Assembly (NCBI GenBank): GCA_030433275.1
Contig: JAUILK010000006.1
Span: 1 to 64,000 of the forward strand
Direction: 5' to 3'
Source: Gammaproteobacteria bacterium
GTDB taxonomy: Bacteria > Pseudomonadota > Gammaproteobacteria > Nitrococcales > Nitrococcaceae
Length of the DNA stretch: 64,000 nt
Notes under the pieces: generated by a model
Told to the model about the DNA's origin: nothing
What the model saw: only the letters and a program-made list of their open reading frames with translations
The model's database searches: none
Position numbers and translations under genes: made by a program
Part shown: piece by piece, positions 45,740 through 56,619 of the stretch
How the letters are laid out: every line of letters starts with the position of its first letter
Position numbering within the stretch: the stretch's first letter is position 1

Positions 45740-46600
45740 TCAGGGCCGCTGGCTGTGCCGCTCCGCAGCGAGTAGTGTATTTTCCAGCAGCGCGGCGCGG
45801 GTCATGGGGCCCACGCCGCCGGGTACCGGGGTGATCCAGGCTGCCCGCTCGCAAGCTGTAGCGAAATCGACATCGCCTACCAGTTTGCCGAGCGCATTGC
45901 GGTTGATGCCGACGTCGATAACGATCGCACCAGTTTTGATCCAAGAGCCGGGAATGAAACCGTCGCGGCCAACTGCAGCAATCACGATATCGGCGCGGTG
46001 TATTTTAGCTTGTAGATCCTGGGTGCGGCTGTGGCAGATGGTGGGTGTACAGCGCGCATTGAGCAGTTCGATGGCCATGGGGCGACCGACAATATTCGAT
46101 TGACCGATGACGATCGCATCCTTACCTTCAAGCGGTTCGCCGGTGTGCCGTAGCAGGCTCATTATGCCGTATGGGGTGCATGGGCGCATGCTCGGTAGGC
46201 GCAGCAGCAAGCGCCCGATATTCTCTGGATGGAATCCGTCCACATCTTTTCCGGGATCGATGCGCTCGATCACCGCTTGTGCGTTCATGTGTCCCGGTAG
46301 CGGCAGCTGAACCAATATGCCGTCGATTGCAGCATTCTTATTTAGCCGTTCCACTAGGGTTACCAGCTCTTTTTGACTGGTCTGAACAGGCAGTTCGTAG
46401 GCCTCGGAGTGGAAGCCGACCTCTGTGCAGTCTCGGCGCTTATGGCTGACATAGACGCTTGAGGCGGGGTTATCCCCCACTTGAATCACGGCGAGACCGG
46501 GCCGGGGCAATCCAGAGGCGATGCGTTCGCGAACGGCCCCGCTGATGTGCCGGCGAATTGTCGCAGCGATGGACTTGCCGTCGATGATGCGCACGCTCAT
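45740..46600 (-). CDS. folD: Methylenetetrahydrofolate dehydrogenase/cyclohydrolase FolD
   Basis: FolD is bifunctional, interconverting 5,10-methylene-, methenyl- and 10-formyl-tetrahydrofolate. The catalytic Tyr50/Lys54 pair is in [34 protein letters not shown], the NADP site [14 protein letters not shown] and [13 protein letters not shown] are all present. The ATG at 46600 gives 286 residues. It is a single-gene unit pointing away from the tRNA cluster. Confidence 0.97.
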   Translation of the reverse strand: MSVRIIDGKSIAATIRRHISGAVRERIASGLPRPGLAVIQVGDNPASSVYVSHKRRDCTEVGFHSEAYELPVQTSQKELVTLVERLNKNAAIDGILVQLPLPGHMNAQAVIERIDPGKDVDGFHPENIGRLLLRLPSMRPCTPYGIMSLLRHTGEPLEGKDAIVIGQSNIVGRPMAIELLNARCTPTICHSRTQDLQAKIHRADIVIAAVGRDGFIPGSWIKTGAIVIDVGINRNALGKLVGDVDFATACERAAWITPVPGGVGPMTRAALLENTLLAAERHSQRP

Positions 46601-46798
46601 AACGATTAGGCTTCTATTTGCCAAAATTTACCAATTTCACGACAATAACAAAATGCGGATTCTCGCACGTGGTGCCAGATCTTCACAAGGCGATACGGTA
46701 TGGCTGTTTGACGGGAGGTCTAGGCGTGCGTATTATGCAGACGTTCCGTGCCGGAGGGTTTAGGGGACGGGCGTGGCGCGCATCGGGCAAGAGTCCAG

Positions 46799-46875
46799 CG
46801 GGGTGTAGCGCAGCCTGGTAGCGCGCCTGCTTTGGGAGCAGGAAGTCGGGGGTTCGAATCCCTCCACCCCGACCA
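46799..46875 (+). tRNA. tRNA-Pro (anticodon TGG)
   Basis: A 77-nt cloverleaf. Acceptor CGGGGTG pairs with CACCCCG, the anticodon loop is TTTGGGA (TGG), the T-loop is GGTTCGAATCC, and CCA is encoded. It is the first of five tRNAs upstream of tig. Confidence 0.97.
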
Positions 46876-46971
46876 TTCGGGTCTCGCGCGGGTTTTGCCG
46901 ATCGTGACAGATCTAGGGCAGCCGATGTGACGGCGTTGTGGCCCGCGGCGGGCACTGAGACGGTTGGTTAT

Positions 46972-47048
46972 GCGCCCGTGGCTCAATCGGATAGAGCATC
47001 GGCCTTCTAAGCCGACGGTTGCAGGTTCGAATCCTGCCGGGCGCGCCA
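46972..47048 (+). tRNA. tRNA-Arg (anticodon TCT)
   Basis: A 77-nt cloverleaf. Acceptor GCGCCCG pairs with CGGGCGC, the anticodon loop is CTTCTAA (TCT), and CCA is encoded. Confidence 0.97.
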
Positions 47049-47089
47049 GTCCTCGGCGGATCTCAAGTATGACGAGCAACCCGCACAAT

Positions 47090-47166
47090 GGTGGGCGTAG
47101 CTCAGTTGGTAGAGCTCCGGATTGTGGCTCCGGCGGTCGTGGGTTCAAATCCCATCGCTCACCCCA
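47090..47166 (+). tRNA. tRNA-His (anticodon GTG)
   Basis: The acceptor GTGGGCG pairs with CGCTCAC, the anticodon loop is TTGTGGC (GTG), the discriminator is C, and CCA is encoded. A genomically encoded G sits at the -1 position (47090), as expected for bacterial tRNA-His. Confidence 0.97.
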
Positions 47167-47176
47167 AAATTAAATT

Positions 47177-47252
47177 GGGCCGCTAGCTCAACTGGTAGAG
47201 CAGCAGACTCTTAATCTGTCGGTTCGGGGTTCGAGTCCCTGGCGGCCCACCA
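47177..47252 (+). tRNA. tRNA-Lys (anticodon CTT)
   Basis: A 76-nt cloverleaf. Acceptor GGGCCGC pairs with GCGGCCC, the anticodon loop is CTCTTAA (CTT), and CCA is encoded. With the TTT isoacceptor at 193-268, both lysine codons are read by dedicated tRNAs. Confidence 0.97.
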
Positions 47253-47388
47253 ATTTCGCCTTGTGCCATACTCGATTATTGTTCTCGTCTTGTGTGCAAA
47301 TAACTCCCGCATCATTATAGGTTGCTCGCAACGGCAAGCGCCTTTTGGCCGCTTGCCGACTGCTTGTATAATCCAGCTGCAAATCCAG

Positions 47389-47475
47389 GCGAAAGTGGCG
47401 GAATCGGTAGACGCGCTGGGTTTAGGTCCCAGTGGGGTGCTCCCCGTGAGAGTTCGAGTCTCTCCTTTCGCACCA
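47389..47475 (+). tRNA. tRNA-Leu (anticodon TAG)
   Basis: An 87-nt class II tRNA. Acceptor GCGAAAG pairs with CTTTCGC, the anticodon loop is TTTAGGT (TAG), the variable arm is TGGGGTGCTCCCCGT, and CCA is encoded. It ends 70 nt before tig. Confidence 0.97.
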
Positions 47476-47545
47476 AACAATGAATCGGCGTCCACCTGCC
47501 GATTATGATCCGAGGCCGAAATAGCCGCGCAACGAGGTAGGCTCG

Positions 47546-48907
47546 ATGCAAGTATCCGTGGAAACAACCCAGGGCCTGGAGCGACGCTTGAGATTCCAGG
47601 TTTCTAACGAGCGTATTGATAATGAGGTCAAATCGCGTTTGGCCTCATTGAAAGGCAAAGTGCGACTGGATGGCTTTCGACCGGGTAAGGTTCCCTACAA
47701 GGTCGTGGAAAAGCGCTACGGTGCCGAGGTCCGCGATGAAGTGTTAACCGAGCTGCTCCGGGCAAGCTATGTAGAGGCCATGGAGCAGGAAGGGTTGCGC
47801 CCGGCAGGTGCACCAGATATTCAACCCTTACCCACAGCGGAAGGTGAGGATCTCGAATACACGGCGACCTTCGAGGTGTTGCCGGAGGTTGAGATCAAGG
47901 GCCTCAATGAATTGGAAGTGGATCGCCCGGTTGTGGAAATCGCGGACGCAGACCTTGACAAGGTGCTTGAACAGTTGCGCCGGCAAAAGGTCGATTATGT
48001 GGAGGTGGAGCGGCCGTCGACCGATGATGATCGAATCATCATCGATTTTACCGGGCAGGTTGATGGCGCGGGATTCAAGGGCGACCGAGGCAAGGATGTA
48101 GGAGTGCGTATCGGCTCCGGACAGATGCCTGCGGAGTTTGAGCAGGCGCTGAAGGGTTTGCGCGCCGAGGATGTGAAGGATATCTCGTATCATTTTCCAG
48201 AAAATGTTCCAGATCAACAGCTTGCTGGTAAGGTGGCCGTTTTTCACGTTACCGTCAACCGGGTCGAGGAACCGCAGTTGCCGGCGCTCGACGATGAGTT
48301 TGCAAAGCGGCTGGGCATTGAAGAGGGCGGCCTCGAACAGGTTCGTGCTCAGATTCGTGAAAGCCTCGAGTTCGAACGTGACCGAGCGGTGCGTACACGG
48401 CTTAAGCAGCAGGTGTTGGACAAGCTGCTGGTCTGCAATGATGCGTTGGAATTGCCGCAGTCGTTAGTGAGCGCTGAGCTCAAGGTGCTGCGGGAGCGCG
48501 CGTTGCGGCGGATGCAGCAAGCCGGTTCTGACGAGCAGACGCCGGATATCCCCGACTCAGCGCTTGAGCAGGGCGCGCGGCGCCGTGTCACATTGTATTT
48601 ACTGATCAATGAGATCGTTCGCAGTAACGATCTTCGACTGGATGAAGGGCGTTTGCAGGAAGCTTTGAACGAGCTCGCCTCCAAACACGATCGGCCCCAG
48701 GAGCTCCTGCAATATTACATGGAGCATCGGCAGATGATGGAAAGCTTGGAGCTGGCCGTTATCGAAGATCAAGCCGTGGACTGGATTCTTGAGCGAGTGA
48801 CAGCGGTCGATCGGGTGATGAGTTTCGACGAGTTGATGGGTATCAACAGCGGAACTGGAGACCAAGGCGGTGAGTCTGAAGGTGAAGGCAGCGAGGTGAA
48901 CGCATGA
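47546..48907 (+). CDS. tig: Trigger factor
   Basis: Trigger factor is the ribosome-bound folding chaperone. The N-terminal ribosome-binding domain has the signature GFRPGKVP (residues about 43-50). A PPIase domain with [14 protein letters not shown] and a long helical C-terminal chaperone domain follow. The length is 453 residues. The stop overlaps the clpP start (ATGA). Confidence 0.97.
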   Translation: MQVSVETTQGLERRLRFQVSNERIDNEVKSRLASLKGKVRLDGFRPGKVPYKVVEKRYGAEVRDEVLTELLRASYVEAMEQEGLRPAGAPDIQPLPTAEGEDLEYTATFEVLPEVEIKGLNELEVDRPVVEIADADLDKVLEQLRRQKVDYVEVERPSTDDDRIIIDFTGQVDGAGFKGDRGKDVGVRIGSGQMPAEFEQALKGLRAEDVKDISYHFPENVPDQQLAGKVAVFHVTVNRVEEPQLPALDDEFAKRLGIEEGGLEQVRAQIRESLEFERDRAVRTRLKQQVLDKLLVCNDALELPQSLVSAELKVLRERALRRMQQAGSDEQTPDIPDSALEQGARRRVTLYLLINEIVRSNDLRLDEGRLQEALNELASKHDRPQELLQYYMEHRQMMESLELAVIEDQAVDWILERVTAVDRVMSFDELMGINSGTGDQGGESEGEGSEVNA

Positions 48908-49548
48908 GCACATCAAGTGATCGGCGCTATCAGCCGGTGGCCACTGGCCTTGTGCCGATGGTGGTGGAGCAGACCGCTCGAGGCGAACGCGCCTATGACA
49001 TTTACTCGCGGCTGCTCAAGGAGCGGGTTATCTTTCTGGTGGGCCCGGTGGAGGATCACCAGGCCAATTTGTTGATTGCACAGTTACTTTTTCTGGAATC
49101 GGAGAATCCCGACAAGGACATCCATCTTTACATAAACAGTCCCGGTGGAGTTGTAAGCGCGGGTTTGGCCATTTACGACACCATGCAATTCGTCAAGCCG
49201 GATGTTAGTACGGTGTGTCTCGGTCAGGCAGCGAGCATGGGCGCGCTCTTGCTCACGGGTGGTGCCGCCGGTAAACGTTATTGCTTGCCGAATTCCCGCA
49301 TCATGATCCACCAGCCGCTCGGCGGTTTTCAGGGGCAGGCGACAGACGTCGAGATTCATGCGCGCGAGATATTGGCCATGCGCGAGCGCTTGAATCAAAT
49401 TCTAGCTGAGCATACCGGGCAAGATATCGAGACGATCCAGCAGGACACCGAGCGCGATAATTTCATGGGCCCGGAGGCGGCGCAATCCTACGGGATAGTA
49501 GATGGTGTATTGCGCGATCGGGGGAAACTTGCGGCGCCCGAGTCATAA
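48904..49548 (+). CDS. clpP: ATP-dependent Clp protease proteolytic subunit ClpP
   Basis: ClpP is the tetradecameric serine peptidase used by ClpX and ClpA. The catalytic residues are Ser111 ([10 protein letters not shown]), His136 ([10 protein letters not shown]) and Asp downstream in the [10 protein letters not shown] region. The length is 214 residues. It is translationally coupled to tig. Confidence 0.98.
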   Translation: MSTSSDRRYQPVATGLVPMVVEQTARGERAYDIYSRLLKERVIFLVGPVEDHQANLLIAQLLFLESENPDKDIHLYINSPGGVVSAGLAIYDTMQFVKPDVSTVCLGQAASMGALLLTGGAAGKRYCLPNSRIMIHQPLGGFQGQATDVEIHAREILAMRERLNQILAEHTGQDIETIQQDTERDNFMGPEAAQSYGIVDGVLRDRGKLAAPES

Positions 49549-49776
49549 CGGCCCGAGGGTTGGCGTCACCTGTGTGCAATATAATGATAATTTGGTGCTT
49601 GAACTAATGGCCTGCTCGGCTCATTCTTGGAGATAGGTGAATCGCGGAGTGTTGCTCGACCCACAGTGGGTGGAGGCAGTTGAGTTCTTAGAGGGCGGTA
49701 ATGGCGCTCTTGCATGAGTCGCTTAAAGAAGGCATGGTTTGAAGGGAGTCCTTCTGCCACGTTCGAGGTTGATATA

Positions 49777-51054
49777 ATGACTGACAGAGAGAACGGCAGA
49801 GGCGATGGGAGCGGCAAGCTGCTCTACTGTTCCTTTTGCGGTAAGAGTCAGCATGAGGTGCGCAAGCTTATTGCGGGCCCGTCCGTTTTCGTCTGCGACG
49901 AATGTGTCGAGCTCTGTAACGACATCATTCGTGAAGAGATGGAGGAGAAGGCGGCGGGGACGGGTAGCAAGCTGCCCAAGCCGCATGAAATTAAGACCGT
50001 ACTGGATGACTACGTCATCGGCCAGGAGCAGGCGAAGAAAGTTCTGTCGGTGGCGGTGTACAATCATTACAAGCGCATGGAGGCCAGTCACTCGAAGAGC
50101 GAGGTCGAGCTCTCCAAGAGCAATATCTTGTTGATTGGCCCTACGGGTTCGGGAAAGACTTTGCTGGCGGAAACGCTGGCGCGTTTGCTTGATGTTCCAT
50201 TTACTATCGCCGATGCGACCACCTTAACAGAGGCGGGATATGTCGGCGAGGACGTAGAGAACATCATCCAGAAGCTGTTGCAGAAATGCGATTACGATGT
50301 CGAGAAGGCTCAGCAGGGAATTGTCTACATCGATGAGATCGATAAGATTTCGCGCAAGGCAGATAACCCGTCCATTACTCGCGATGTCTCGGGTGAAGGT
50401 GTTCAACAGGCCTTGTTGAAGCTGATTGAGGGGACAATCGCCTCGGTTCCACCGCAGGGTGGCCGTAAGCACCCGCAGCAAGAGTTCCTTCAGGTAAATA
50501 CGGGGAACATCTTGTTCATTTGTGGCGGCGCTTTCGCTGGATTGGAGAAGATCATCCAACAGCGTTCCGAGCGTGGCGGAATCGGCTTTTCAGCCGAAAT
50601 CAAAGGGCGTGAACAACGCAAGAGTATCGGGGATTCACTGCGGGATGTGGAACCGGAAGATCTGATCCGCTATGGATTGATTCCTGAATTTGTCGGTCGC
50701 ATGCCGGTAGTGGCGACTTTGACCGAGCTCGATGAGGAGGCCTTGATGCGCATTCTCATAGAGCCCAAGAACGCCCTGGTTAAGCAGTATCAGAAACTCT
50801 TCACGATGGAAGGTGCGGCGCTTGAGTTTCGCGAGGACGCTTTGCGCGGAGTAGCCCGCAACGCGATGGAGCGCAAGACGGGCGCCCGTGGTTTACGTAC
50901 GCTGATCGAGCGGGTATTGCTGGATACTATGTACGAGCTACCTTCGATGGAGCACGTCAGCAAGGTGGTCGTTGATGAGTCAGTTATAAGCGGTGAGTCC
51001 AAGCCCTTCATTATTTATGCAGGCGCGGATCAGCCGGTGGCGGCATCCGACTGA
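49777..51054 (+). CDS. clpX: Clp protease ATP-binding subunit ClpX
   Basis: ClpX unfolds substrates and feeds them to ClpP. The N-terminal zinc domain has CSFCGKSQ and CDECVELC. The AAA+ core has Walker [13 protein letters not shown], Walker [11 protein letters not shown] and the sensor region [11 protein letters not shown]. The ATG at 49777, with GAGG 8 nt upstream, gives 425 residues; the frame opens earlier without conservation. It is 228 nt from clpP and may have its own promoter. Confidence 0.98.
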   Translation: MTDRENGRGDGSGKLLYCSFCGKSQHEVRKLIAGPSVFVCDECVELCNDIIREEMEEKAAGTGSKLPKPHEIKTVLDDYVIGQEQAKKVLSVAVYNHYKRMEASHSKSEVELSKSNILLIGPTGSGKTLLAETLARLLDVPFTIADATTLTEAGYVGEDVENIIQKLLQKCDYDVEKAQQGIVYIDEIDKISRKADNPSITRDVSGEGVQQALLKLIEGTIASVPPQGGRKHPQQEFLQVNTGNILFICGGAFAGLEKIIQQRSERGGIGFSAEIKGREQRKSIGDSLRDVEPEDLIRYGLIPEFVGRMPVVATLTELDEEALMRILIEPKNALVKQYQKLFTMEGAALEFREDALRGVARNAMERKTGARGLRTLIERVLLDTMYELPSMEHVSKVVVDESVISGESKPFIIYAGADQPVAASD

Positions 51055-51105
51055 CTCAACCCGAGTCAGACCAAATCGGACCCGCTCGCTGCTCCGTGGG
51101 CAAAT

Positions 51106-51136
51106 CGCCGGCCGTTTTGCGCGACCGGCGTTTTTT
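51106..51136 (+). terminator. Rho-independent terminator after clpX
   Basis: CGCCGG (51106-51111) pairs with CCGGCG (51125-51130), with a further CG/CG pairing inside, and is followed directly by six T. It separates clpX from lon. Confidence 0.8.
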
Positions 51137-51244
51137 CTGTGTTGAAAACGGACCAGGATGGCCGCATGTTAGAACGTGATTCCTATACGGGCCGCCATAG
51201 TGGTGGTCGTGCCATCTAAGTCGAGTTCGATGAGGATTTCCGGT

Positions 51245-53674
51245 ATGGCGAGTGACACCGTGACCGAAGATATCGATACTGCACCGGTGCTGCCCTTGCG
51301 CGACGTTGTCGTTTACCCGCATATGGTAATTCCGCTGTTCGTGGGCCGAGAGAAATCGATCCGTGCGCTGGAAGCCGCGATGGAAGTGGATAAGCGGATC
51401 TTCCTGGCCGCACAGAAAAGCGCTGAGATCGATGATCCAGGACGCAACGACATCTATCGGGTCGGCACTGTGGCCAATATCTTGCAGATGCTCAAGTTGC
51501 CCGATGGCACGGTAAAAGTGTTGGTTGAGGGCGCGGAGCGAGCCCGTATCGTGCATCTTGATGCGACGGGCTCTTATTTTTCGGCTCGTGTCGAGGGGCT
51601 TGAAGAAAACGGTTATCGCGGTAATCGCGAGGTCGGAATCATTATGCGCTCGCTGCTCGCCTTGTTTGAGCAGTATGTCAAATTGAATAAGAAAATTCCG
51701 CCTGAAATCCTCTCTTCACTATCCGGCATCGATGATCCGGGTCGTTTGGCCGACACGATTGCTGCGCATATGTCGCTCAGGATCGAGGAGAAGCAAAAGA
51801 TCCTTGAGATAGAGAATGTGCAGAAACGCTTGGAGCATATGATGGCCCTGATAGAAGGGGAGCTCGATGTCCTCCAAGTGGAAAAGCGTATCCGTGGGCG
51901 CGTCAAGCAGCAGATGGAGAAATCCCAGCGCGAGTACTACCTCAACGAACAGATGAAGGCGATCCAAAAGGAGCTTGGTGAGCTGGAGGATGCTCCGAAC
52001 GAACTTGAGGAGCTCGAGAAGAAAATCAAGTCTTCGGGTATGCCCAAAGAAGCTCGCGAAAAGGCGGAGCAGGAGCTCAATAAGCTGCGATTGATGTCGC
52101 CAATGTCAGCTGAAGCCACTGTGGTTCGTAATTATTTGGATTGGATCATCAGCGTGCCGTGGAAGAAACGCACGCGAGTGAGCCACGATTTGCGCCATGC
52201 CAAGAAGATTCTGGATGCCGATCATTATGGCTTGGAACGCGTCAAAGAGCGAATCGTCGAGTATCTGGCGGTGCAACAGCGTGTACGCAAGCTCAGAGGT
52301 CCTATTTTGTGCCTGGTTGGCCCGCCCGGTGTGGGTAAGACTTCCCTGGGGCAGTCCATTGCCCGCACAGTCAATCGCAAATTCGTGCGCATGTCATTGG
52401 GTGGTGTAAGGGATGAGGCAGAGATACGAGGCCATCGTCGGACTTACATTGGATCGTTGCCTGGTAAGATCTTGCAAAAACTTGCCAAGGTGGGGACGCG
52501 AAATCCACTATTTTTATTTGATGAAGTGGATAAGATGGCGATGGATTTCCGGGGCGATCCGGCCTCAGCGTTACTTGAAGTGCTCGACCCCGAGCAGAAT
52601 TCGACATTCAACGACCACTATCTGGAAGTCGATTTCGATCTCTCCGATGTTATGTTCGTGTGTACCGCCAACACACTGAGTATTCCTGCTCCGTTGCTGG
52701 ATCGTATGGAGGTGATCCGTTTACCGGGCTATACGGAAGAGGAAAAAGTTAATATCGCCCTGCGTTACTTGGTTCCGAAACAGCGCAATGCCAACGGTAT
52801 CAGAAAGGGTGAAATGGATATCAGCGAGAACGCAATCCGTGGCATTGTCCGCTATTACACGCGTGAGGCGGGCGTGCGTAACCTTGAAAGGGAAATCGCC
52901 AAAATTTGCCGAAAAGTGGTCAAAAGTGTATTGCTCAAGCCACGTGACAAAAAGGTTCTGATTACCCAGCAGAATTTGGATAAATACCTTGGCGTGCAGC
53001 GTTATCGCTATGGTGTTGTGGAGGAAAGCGATCAGGTTGGGCGTGTCACGGGGCTCGCCTGGACTGAGGTTGGCGGTGAATTGCTCACCATCGAGACCGC
53101 TGTCGTGCCGGGAAAAGGCCGGTTGACTAATACGGGTCAGTTGGGCGAGGTGATGCGTGAGTCCATTCAGGCAGCTATGACGGTAGTGCGCAGCCGAACT
53201 CGAGCGCTTGGGATCGATCCGGAGTTTCATCAGAAGCTGGATGTCCATATTCATGTTCCGGAAGGGGCCATTCCGAAAGACGGCCCGAGTGCGGGTATAG
53301 GAATGTGCTTGGCCTTGGTGTCGGCGCTAACAGGGATACCGGTTCGTGCGGATGTGGCTATGACCGGCGAGATTACTTTGCGCGGCGAAGTCCTGCCTAT
53401 CGGAGGACTCAAGGAAAAGCTTTTGGCCGCGTTACGTGGTGGAATCAAAACCGTATTGATCCCGGAAGAAAATCGAAAGGATCTGGCCGATATCACCAAG
53501 GATGTAAAGAGTCGGCTTGATATCCGTCCGGTGCGTTGGATTGACGAGGTTCTAGAGGTCGCTTTGACCCAGCAGCCAACCCCGCTGCCCGAAAACGAAG
53601 TTCAAGAGCCTGTTAAAGATGAACGTCGTTCTAGCAAGGGGCGCAAAAAAAGAGATGTGGTCCGGCCCCACTAA
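51245..53674 (+). CDS. lon: ATP-dependent protease La (Lon)
   Basis: Lon degrades misfolded and regulatory proteins. The N-terminal LON domain begins [20 protein letters not shown]. The AAA+ domain has Walker [15 protein letters not shown] and [10 protein letters not shown]. The protease domain has the catalytic Ser in [11 protein letters not shown] and the Lys in the [13 protein letters not shown] region. The ATG at 51245 follows GAGGAT and gives 809 residues, with a charged C-terminal tail beyond the family end. Confidence 0.97.
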   Translation: MASDTVTEDIDTAPVLPLRDVVVYPHMVIPLFVGREKSIRALEAAMEVDKRIFLAAQKSAEIDDPGRNDIYRVGTVANILQMLKLPDGTVKVLVEGAERARIVHLDATGSYFSARVEGLEENGYRGNREVGIIMRSLLALFEQYVKLNKKIPPEILSSLSGIDDPGRLADTIAAHMSLRIEEKQKILEIENVQKRLEHMMALIEGELDVLQVEKRIRGRVKQQMEKSQREYYLNEQMKAIQKELGELEDAPNELEELEKKIKSSGMPKEAREKAEQELNKLRLMSPMSAEATVVRNYLDWIISVPWKKRTRVSHDLRHAKKILDADHYGLERVKERIVEYLAVQQRVRKLRGPILCLVGPPGVGKTSLGQSIARTVNRKFVRMSLGGVRDEAEIRGHRRTYIGSLPGKILQKLAKVGTRNPLFLFDEVDKMAMDFRGDPASALLEVLDPEQNSTFNDHYLEVDFDLSDVMFVCTANTLSIPAPLLDRMEVIRLPGYTEEEKVNIALRYLVPKQRNANGIRKGEMDISENAIRGIVRYYTREAGVRNLEREIAKICRKVVKSVLLKPRDKKVLITQQNLDKYLGVQRYRYGVVEESDQVGRVTGLAWTEVGGELLTIETAVVPGKGRLTNTGQLGEVMRESIQAAMTVVRSRTRALGIDPEFHQKLDVHIHVPEGAIPKDGPSAGIGMCLALVSALTGIPVRADVAMTGEITLRGEVLPIGGLKEKLLAALRGGIKTVLIPEENRKDLADITKDVKSRLDIRPVRWIDEVLEVALTQQPTPLPENEVQEPVKDERRSSKGRKKRDVVRPH

Positions 53675-54019
53675 AGAACTGGGTCCGTGTTGACGTCTTT
53701 CCAGGGCGTCTGCATATATAAAAATATGCGTGGCTGGCCGGTTTCGGTGCGGTGTGCGTATAATAAAATATCCGTTGTTTGCGAGTTTTATCCACACGCA
53801 GATTATCGGGTGCTAAGAGGCGCAATAGGATGAGGGGCAGCGCTCCTGTCGCTCCGAATGTCAAGATTGTTCTCAACAAATGAGGACGCTAGCATACCGC
53901 TATAATGTTCGTGGTATTGCTTCAGGGCTTGTAGAGAGAGCTGGGGTTTTTGCTTTTGGCTAGGCGGGTTGCGTCCAAGGAATTTGCTAATGCTCAGAGA
54001 ACAACAGGGGAATACTTGA
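53675..54019. other. 345-bp lon-hupB spacer with a TATAAT element
   Basis: A consensus TATAAT lies at 53901-53906, but no good -35 hexamer is at the correct distance. A GCATAT/ATATGC dyad (53712-53729) shortly after lon could help end its transcript, although no T run follows. E. coli hupB also has its own promoters here. No ORF of interest is visible. Confidence 0.4.
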
Positions 54020-54292
54020 ATGAACAAGTCGGAACTGATCGAAGTCGTTGCCCAATCTGCCGACCTTTCTAAGGCAGCCGCAAGCCGTGCTGTCGACGCG
54101 TTCGTTGCTTCCGTGACGGATGCTCTAAAGGAAGGCGATCAGGTAACCTTGGTCGGGTTTGGAACATTTGCTGTTCGCGAGCGTGCCGCGCGTACTGGCC
54201 GCAACCCCAGGACGGGTGAAAGCATTACTATCCCGGCATCCAAAACGCCCGGGTTCAAGGCTGGTAAGGCTTTGAAGGATGCGGTAAATTAG
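54020..54292 (+). CDS. hupB: DNA-binding protein HU-beta
   Basis: HU is a nucleoid-shaping dimer that bends DNA without sequence preference. The 90 residues begin [18 protein letters not shown] and contain [22 protein letters not shown], the beta-arm signature. AGGGGAA precedes the ATG. It lies between lon and ppiD, as in E. coli. Confidence 0.97.
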   Translation: MNKSELIEVVAQSADLSKAAASRAVDAFVASVTDALKEGDQVTLVGFGTFAVRERAARTGRNPRTGESITIPASKTPGFKAGKALKDAVN

Positions 54293-54304
54293 CCGACTAC
54301 GTTC

Positions 54305-54377
54305 GGGTGGTTAGCTCAGCTGGGAGAGCGTCGCCCTTACAAGGCGGATGTCGGGGGTTCGAGCCCCTCACCACCCA
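54305..54377 (+). tRNA. tRNA-Val (anticodon TAC), CCA not encoded
   Basis: Acceptor GGGTGGT pairs with ACCACCC, the anticodon loop is CTTACAA (TAC) and the T-loop is GGTTCGAGCC. After the discriminator A the genome reads TTA, so CCA must be added post-transcriptionally. Every other tRNA gene in this window encodes CCA. Confidence 0.96.
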
Positions 54378-54389
54378 TTAAGAAAATTT

Positions 54390-54466
54390 GGAGCGGTAGT
54401 TCAGCTGGTTAGAATGCCGGCCTGTCACGCCGGAGGTCGCGGGTTCAAGTCCCGTCCGCTCCGCCA
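54390..54466 (+). tRNA. tRNA-Asp (anticodon GTC)
   Basis: A 77-nt cloverleaf. Acceptor GGAGCGG pairs with CCGCTCC, the anticodon loop is CTGTCAC (GTC), the discriminator is G, and CCA is encoded. It lies 12 nt after tRNA-Val and is probably co-transcribed with it and hupB. Confidence 0.97.
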
Positions 54467-54510
54467 CTTTGTTTTGGAAATCATTGTAGCGCGTCGATGC
54501 ACTACCTTAG

Positions 54511-54536
54511 AAAGGCGCCTTGCGAGGCGCCTTTTT
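54511..54536 (+). terminator. Rho-independent terminator after tRNA-Asp
   Basis: AAAGGCGCC pairs with GGCGCCTTT around a 6-nt loop (TTGCGA), and the 3' side runs into five T. It ends the hupB/tRNA transcript before ppiD. Confidence 0.88.
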
Positions 54537-54664
54537 ACTTATATTCGTCCAAGCCGGGTTGGCTAAGTGTGGCTTCAGCGCCTGTTTCATAGAACCTGCC
54601 CGGAGCGGTTGTGTTGGTTGTCGGGTCTTTTAAAAGGCGCGAGTACTGAACGGGTAGTTCTACC

Positions 54665-56611
54665 ATGCTGCAAACCATCCGAGATCGGGCGCAAGGTATA
54701 GTGGCCTACATCATCGTTGGTCTGCTGATTATTCCTTTCGCTTTTTTCGGTCTTTACAATTATTTTACGGGAGATTCAAATCCGGTCGTTGCGACCGTCA
54801 ACGGCATCGATATCACGCGTGCCGAATTGGATGCGGCCGTGCAGCGTCAGCAAAGTCAATTACGTAAGTTGTTGGGTGATCAATACAATCCGACGCTGTT
54901 TGATGAGAACCATCTGCGCCCGAAGGTGCTCGACCGCCTGATTGACCAGGCTGTGCTATTGTATTTCGTGCGTAGCCATGGGTTTCGCGCGACGGATGAA
55001 TCGCTGCGTTCATTTATTCAGAGTCAGCCGTATTTCCTCGTCGACGGTCAATTCTCAAAGGAGCGCTACCGGGCGGTATTGCGGCAGAATGGCTATTCTT
55101 CGGACCAATACGAGGCTCAACTGCGCCAGCAGCAGTTATTGCGGCAACTGGAAGTCGGTATCGCCGGCACGGCCGTGACTAGTGAGCACGAAGTGGCGCG
55201 ATTCGTGGCGCTCGAGCACCAAAGCCGCGACCTGGCGTGGCTCAAGGTCGACTCAGCAAATTTCCAGGACCCGTCCCAAGCGTCCCAAGTGGACGCAAAG
55301 GCCATCAAAAAATATTACGATACGCACAAACAAGCGTTTGAACAGCCCGCGCAAGTCAAGGTTTCTTATATAGAGCTCTCCGAGAACGCCCTGGCAGCTC
55401 ATCTCGAGCTGGATGCCACAACAGTGCGCCGGTTTTACGAGGAATTCAAAGACAGTCGGTTTACAGTTCCTGGGGCGCGCCGAGTTCGTCATATCCTAGT
55501 CAAACTGCCGAAGGCTGCGAGCCAGCAACAGGTCGAAGCCGCCCGTGGGCAAGTTGAGGCATTGCGCCAGCGAATCATGAGGGGGGTGAGTTTCGCCGAA
55601 GTCGCCCGCAGCGAGTCTCAGGATTTGGGCTCGGCGCGGCAGGGCGGTGATCTTGGTTTCGTGCGTCGGGGAGAGATGGTTAAGGCGATCGATGAGGCGG
55701 CTTTCAAGCTCTCAATCGATGAGGTCAGTAAGCCCGTGCGTAGTCGGTTCGGCTGGCATCTCATCGAGGTTACGGCCAGTCGCCCCGGTGGGGTCAAGCC
55801 GTTCAGTGAGGTCGAAGCACAGCTTCGCCAGGAATTGCTTAAGCAGCAGTCGGATAAGCGTTTCTATGAGCTTAGCAATCAGGTGGCCAATTATGCCTAT
55901 GAGCATCCAGACAGCCTTGAGCCAGTAGCCGCCAAATTCGGCCTCAAAATTCGTCGGAGCAATTGGTTCTCGCAAACCGGCACTGAGGGAGGTATCGCCT
56001 CACACCGCAAGGTCATCAAGGCCGCTTTCAGCGACGAAGTTCTGAAACAAGGACTCAACAGTCAAAGCATCGATCTCGGCGATGAACAGCAGGTGATTTT
56101 GCGTGTCGATCAGCACAAACCGGCTACTGCGCGCCCCTTGGCCGAGGTGCGGGATCGAATCCGCGAGCATCTGGTCACCGTAAGAGCATCTGAACAGGCC
56201 CAAAAGCTTGGTGTGCAGTTGCTCGAAAAAGCGCAATCCGGACAGACCCTCAAGGCTTTGGCTGAGGCTAATCAGCACGCTCGGTACTCGGCCATGGGGT
56301 GGGTACAACGTGGCAGCAACAAAGCGCCAGCTGCCATTGTGGAACAAGGTTTTCGCCTACCGCATCCAAACGGTGATGCGCCTGCTCTGGCGGGGATCGA
56401 GCTGTCGGATGGAGGCTATGGTGTAGTGGAAGTGCGCGGTGTACGTGACGGCGCGCTCGACAATCTCGACGCGGCCGAGCGCACGCAGGTACGCCAAGCG
56501 CTGCAGCGTTTGAACTCCGAGTCCACTCTGCAGGCGATGATCCACATGCTACGCCAACAGGCTGACGTGCAACTCGATCGAAAGCAGGTCCCGGTGGGCG
56601 ATGAATCGTGA
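54665..56611 (+). CDS. ppiD: Periplasmic folding chaperone PpiD (SurA N-terminal + PpiC domain)
   Basis: PpiD is anchored to the inner membrane and assists proteins leaving the Sec translocon. The N-terminal helix is GIVAYIIVGLLIIPFAFFGLY. A SurA-like chaperone domain (VATVNGIDITRAELDAAVQ) follows, then one parvulin domain (ARRVRHILVKLPKA ... GGDLGFVRRGEMV) and a C-terminal chaperone region. The length is 648 residues. It ends 8 nt from convergent fabI. Confidence 0.95.
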   Translation: MLQTIRDRAQGIVAYIIVGLLIIPFAFFGLYNYFTGDSNPVVATVNGIDITRAELDAAVQRQQSQLRKLLGDQYNPTLFDENHLRPKVLDRLIDQAVLLYFVRSHGFRATDESLRSFIQSQPYFLVDGQFSKERYRAVLRQNGYSSDQYEAQLRQQQLLRQLEVGIAGTAVTSEHEVARFVALEHQSRDLAWLKVDSANFQDPSQASQVDAKAIKKYYDTHKQAFEQPAQVKVSYIELSENALAAHLELDATTVRRFYEEFKDSRFTVPGARRVRHILVKLPKAASQQQVEAARGQVEALRQRIMRGVSFAEVARSESQDLGSARQGGDLGFVRRGEMVKAIDEAAFKLSIDEVSKPVRSRFGWHLIEVTASRPGGVKPFSEVEAQLRQELLKQQSDKRFYELSNQVANYAYEHPDSLEPVAAKFGLKIRRSNWFSQTGTEGGIASHRKVIKAAFSDEVLKQGLNSQSIDLGDEQQVILRVDQHKPATARPLAEVRDRIREHLVTVRASEQAQKLGVQLLEKAQSGQTLKALAEANQHARYSAMGWVQRGSNKAPAAIVEQGFRLPHPNGDAPALAGIELSDGGYGVVEVRGVRDGALDNLDAAERTQVRQALQRLNSESTLQAMIHMLRQQADVQLDRKQVPVGDES

Positions 56612-56619
56612 TGTGTCGG

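Noticed and set aside
46720-47148. A 142-codon minus-strand frame with sequences like GGIRTPDF and ARPAGFEPATV
   Set aside because: It is read antisense through tRNA-Pro, tRNA-Arg and tRNA-His; such peptides are a well-known artefact of translating tRNA genes.
47253-47388. A sixth tRNA between tRNA-Lys and tRNA-Leu
   Set aside because: The 136-bp gap has no GGTTCRA T-loop or acceptor pairing.
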